A stretch of DNA of 7,703 nt from an uncultured Clostridia bacterium (GTDB lineage Bacteria > Bacillota > Clostridia > TANB77 > CAG-508): assembly GCA_934167435.1 (NCBI GenBank), contig CAKPKZ010000069.1:1-7703 (forward strand). The letters run 5' to 3'. The translations under genes and the position numbers were made by a program. Shown here piece by piece: positions 6,001 through 7,703 of the stretch (positions are counted from its first letter, which is position 1; every line of letters begins with the position of its first letter). The notes under the pieces were generated by a model. The model saw only the letters and a program-made list of their open reading frames with translations, did not search any database and was not told the DNA's origin.

Positions 6001-7636
6001 GTCTGCTATAATGAAAAATATCATTGAATTGTCAAATAAAGTAAATATTAAAGCAAGAAAATTATGGTTAGATAATATTCCAGACATAATATTGGTAGAT
6101 AATTTAGTTGAAAAGTATAAAATTAATAAAATAGAGTCTTTTCCTCAAGCAATATTAGGAGAATATGATGCCCCAGAAAAGCAAGAACAAGGATTAGTAT
6201 TATATAATTATTTAAAAGATGGAAATACTATAATTTATGGAACAGATGGAAGTGAAAGAGAATTATTATTAAGTACTTTAATTTATTCAACCGCTAAAAA
6301 TTATACAGCAGATGAAGTTAATTTATATTTGGTAGATTATGGTTCAGAATCGTTAAGAAGGTATTTACGTCTTCCTCAAATAGGTGGCATGGTTTTTTTA
6401 GGAGAAGATGAAAAGTTTAATAACTTATTAAAGATGATTAAAGAGGAATTGAAAAATAGAAAAAAACTATTTATTAATTATGGTGGAGAATATAAAAATT
6501 ATATAAAAGATAGCACAAACAAAATACCACTTAAGGTAATTATATTAAATAATTATGATTCAATATTTGAAAGTAATCAGTATTTATATGATGATTTGCC
6601 AGAGTTAGTTAGAGATAGTGAAAGATATGGAATAATATTTATTTTAACCTGTAGTGCTATAAATTCAGTTTATGCTAAAATATCTCAAAATTTTAACAAT
6701 ATATATTCATTTAGATTGACAGATTCAAGCGATTATAGTTCTATATTTAATACTAGAACGGATAAAGAGCCAAGATCTATTTTTGGTAGAGGATTAATAA
6801 ATAATGATGGTGTACACGAATTTCAAACAGCAAATATATTAACTGATGAAAATAAATTTAATGAATATATTATTAATTTTATAAATGAGCAAAAAGCCAT
6901 CAATCAAACCAGTGCAAAAAGAATTCCAGTCTTACCAAATATAATTAGAATAAATGATATTGAAAATGAAATAAAGGACTTAATGTCCGTACCAATTGGT
7001 ATAAGTAAAAACAGTTTAGAAATTATAAAATACGATTTCATTTCTAATATTTGTACTATAGTTTCTTCAAATAAGTTAATAAATACAAAAAAATTCATAT
7101 TAAGTTTATTTGAAATACTAAAATTAATAGTAAAAGATAATTTAGTTGTTATTGATTCAGTTATAGATTTAAATGTAAATGTAAATAATTATAAAAATTA
7201 TTATAACAATAACTTCGATTACGTTATAGAAAATTTAAATAAGCTAATAGATAACTTAATTTCTAATAACTCTAATGAAAAGGGAATGATATTAATATAT
7301 GGAGTAAATAAGTTCTTAAATAATTTAGAAAAAATTAGTAATTTTGAAACTTTATTAGAAAAACTAAAAAGATATGAAAAGTTTGGAATTACTATAGTTG
7401 AAGATACAACTAAACTAAAAAATCAACAATATGAAAATTGGTTTAACAACAATTTTTCCGCATCAGATGGAATTTGGATTGGGAGAGGCGTGAGTGACAG
7501 TATATTCAAACTATCAACCCTTGAAAAAGAAATGATGGAAGACATAAAAAACAATATGGGGTATTTTGTTCAAGAAGGAATAGCAACAAAAGTTAAATTT
7601 ATAGATTTCATTTCTAATGAAAATGATGGTGACTAA
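3080..7636 (+). CDS. essC: Type VII secretion system protein EssC (YukB family), FtsK/SpoIIIE-type ATPase
   Basis: EssC is the membrane-bound hexameric motor that recognises and exports WXG100-type substrates. At 1518 residues it is close to known EssC/YukB lengths of roughly 1500. Residues 1-90 match the EssC N-terminal domain (LPEVVEGSYRF, LINIESRDNSWVIYS). Residues about 95-180 form a second FHA-like domain that lacks the phosphothreonine-binding Ser-x-x-His pattern. Two membrane helices lie near 254-276 and 293-314, followed by a basic stretch (KKKRRRELIKK) and a helical linker. Residues about 350-630 fit the degenerate ATPase-like domain of the family. D1 has an intact Walker A (GTTGSGKS, 707-714) and Walker B (LFIICDE, D829 and E830), with the typical IDYKGGG and LATQKPSGVV motifs. 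D2 (about 1030-1260) has YGTDGSERE in place of Walker A, without the Lys, and LNNYDS in place of Walker B. D3 (about 1300-1510) is more degenerate still. A stop in frame at 3035-3037 supports the ATG at 3080, preceded by AAAGGAG. The gene is intact. Confidence 0.95.
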   Translation: MRIYLFLNDKIKSYLLPEVVEGSYRFYDINDDKLINIESRDNSWVIYSTINSQLINNNYPIRSLELKSNTYYVIRNNNINYLVYTVDLRKNGFLQYSYKHDLNLVVGSSANANIIYNCGLFNGEIAKIYYENNEIKFNYITTSNYIYINENAICQNQVIKIGDKINFAGLSIIFLKEMLIITKIPNVLLIKDSLAKIEPHNFSISDKPMNLEIKDKDLYNDNDYFQKAPRIRRIIKTKKLKLSPPPSKESDQELPLILTAGPMLTMGVTSVVMLSDTMTKINTRQTTWKDSWSSIVSSSAMLISMIVWPLVTSWYNKYSKKKRRRELIKKYSKYLEEKREELSQESKTQKDILLENLISVDECKEIIINKSIKFWDKRIDQSDFLVVRVGMGKVKLDAEVEYPDDGFTIEEDELKKQADKMVNDFKYIENVPVGYSLLKNTVTAVMGYSKEKCNIFVDNIILQLLSFYSYEDLKIVMFTNEENKSHWEYLKYLNHSFTNDLKLRFFSSCLEDAKNISEYLNIEVKKRLQMIKVSGITHPKPHYLIITDDYSMIKKFDYLKEIEETNENIGFSLLIIEQKLGKLPSKCSNFITLNKDVSEILQNSYEEQEQIAFKDEINNNINMMEIVKICANVPIELESESSILPNNISFLEMEHVGKVEQLNILNRWKSNDATRSLKAEIGIAEDGEPMYLDLHEKFHGPHGLIAGTTGSGKSEFIITYILSMCINYSPDEVSFILIDYKGGGLALAFENKTTGVSLPHLAGTITNLDKAEMDRTLVSIDSEVKRRQRIFNEARDKLEESTIDIYKYQKFYNEGKLTEAISHLFIICDEFAELKSQQPDFMDNLISIARIGRSLGIHLILATQKPSGVVNDQIWSNTKFRICLKVQDESDSKEMLKRPDAAYITQAGRYYLQVGYDEIFALGQSGYCGAKYYPSDSIVKHVDKSISFIDNTGFALKSIEATSEVKKEAQGEQLSAIMKNIIELSNKVNIKARKLWLDNIPDIILVDNLVEKYKINKIESFPQAILGEYDAPEKQEQGLVLYNYLKDGNTIIYGTDGSERELLLSTLIYSTAKNYTADEVNLYLVDYGSESLRRYLRLPQIGGMVFLGEDEKFNNLLKMIKEELKNRKKLFINYGGEYKNYIKDSTNKIPLKVIILNNYDSIFESNQYLYDDLPELVRDSERYGIIFILTCSAINSVYAKISQNFNNIYSFRLTDSSDYSSIFNTRTDKEPRSIFGRGLINNDGVHEFQTANILTDENKFNEYIINFINEQKAINQTSAKRIPVLPNIIRINDIENEIKDLMSVPIGISKNSLEIIKYDFISNICTIVSSNKLINTKKFILSLFEILKLIVKDNLVVIDSVIDLNVNVNNYKNYYNNNFDYVIENLNKLIDNLISNNSNEKGMILIYGVNKFLNNLEKISNFETLLEKLKRYEKFGITIVEDTTKLKNQQYENWFNNNFSASDGIWIGRGVSDSIFKLSTLEKEMMEDIKNNMGYFVQEGIATKVKFIDFISNENDGD

Positions 7637-7676
7637 CTATTAAAAGTCAATAGTAAAATTGGAATTTTTAGTAGTT
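7635..7676 (+). terminator. Possible terminator hairpin after essC
   Basis: AACTATTAAAA at 7635-7645 pairs with TTTTAGTAGTT at 7666-7676, 11 bp with one G-U, around a loop of about 20 nt. TGTT follows. The stem starts inside the stop codon. It is A+T-rich and lacks a long T tract, so termination is uncertain. An inner palindrome, AAAATTGGAATTTT (7655-7668), would compete with it. No gene start is visible to 7703. Confidence 0.35.
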
Positions 7677-7703
7677 TGTTATAAAGTGGAAATTATCCCA
7701 TGC

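Noticed and set aside
3547..6087. Open frames on the minus strand at 3547-3744, 3832-4077 and 5875-6087
   Set aside because: They lie wholly inside essC in antisense, encode low-complexity hydrophobic peptides typical of reversed A-rich coding DNA, and are shadows of the real gene.
6904..7098. Minus-strand open frame of 64 codons
   Set aside because: It is antisense to essC D3, with no supporting motif or context.
3080..7636. Frameshift or split of essC
   Set aside because: A single uninterrupted frame covers all expected domains at the usual family length.
1..7703. CRISPR array, tRNA or rRNA
   Set aside because: No regularly spaced repeats, cloverleaf or conserved rRNA segments are visible on either strand.

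Overview
The window is very A+T-rich and reads with the standard genetic code (Trp is TGG, and TAA ends all four reading frames seen). It has good AGGAG-type ribosome binding sites and carries a type VIIb secretion ATPase of the EssC/YukB family. Together these point to a low-GC Bacillota (Firmicutes). I cannot name the genus from the sequence.

Layout, all on the + strand: (1) 2-163, the last 53 codons of a CPBP-type (CAAX protease/Abi-like) intramembrane metalloprotease whose start lies outside the window. (2) 164-355, an intergenic region holding a 12-bp perfect inverted repeat. Its loop is complementary to the ribosome binding site of the next gene. (3) 356-2053, a 565-residue protein with a WXG100-like N-terminal helical hairpin, a long helical stalk, a Ser/Thr/Pro/Lys-rich linker and a C-terminal zinc-metallopeptidase-like domain (HELAH plus a downstream NE). 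It looks like a type VII-exported effector or toxin. (4) 2093-2890, a 265-residue protein that I do not recognise, 39 bp behind the effector and probably co-transcribed. Its position makes it an immunity-protein or chaperone candidate. (5) 2891-3079, an intergenic region with two copies of a 14-bp sequence, each holding a consensus extended -10 element. The second copy is a plausible promoter for the next gene. (6) 3080-7636, EssC, the membrane motor of the type VIIb secretion system, with degenerate FHA-like domains, two membrane helices and several ATPase-like domains. Only the first classical ATPase domain has intact Walker motifs. (7) 7637-7703, a possible terminator hairpin and no gene.

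Working model: the effector enters the T7SSb channel through its WXG-like head, driven by EssC. The protein encoded between them either protects the producer from the metallopeptidase or assists the effector before export. The other T7SSb core genes (esxA, esaA, essA, essB, esaB) are not in this window. The least familiar parts are the WXG-stalk-metallopeptidase effector and its unknown partner.
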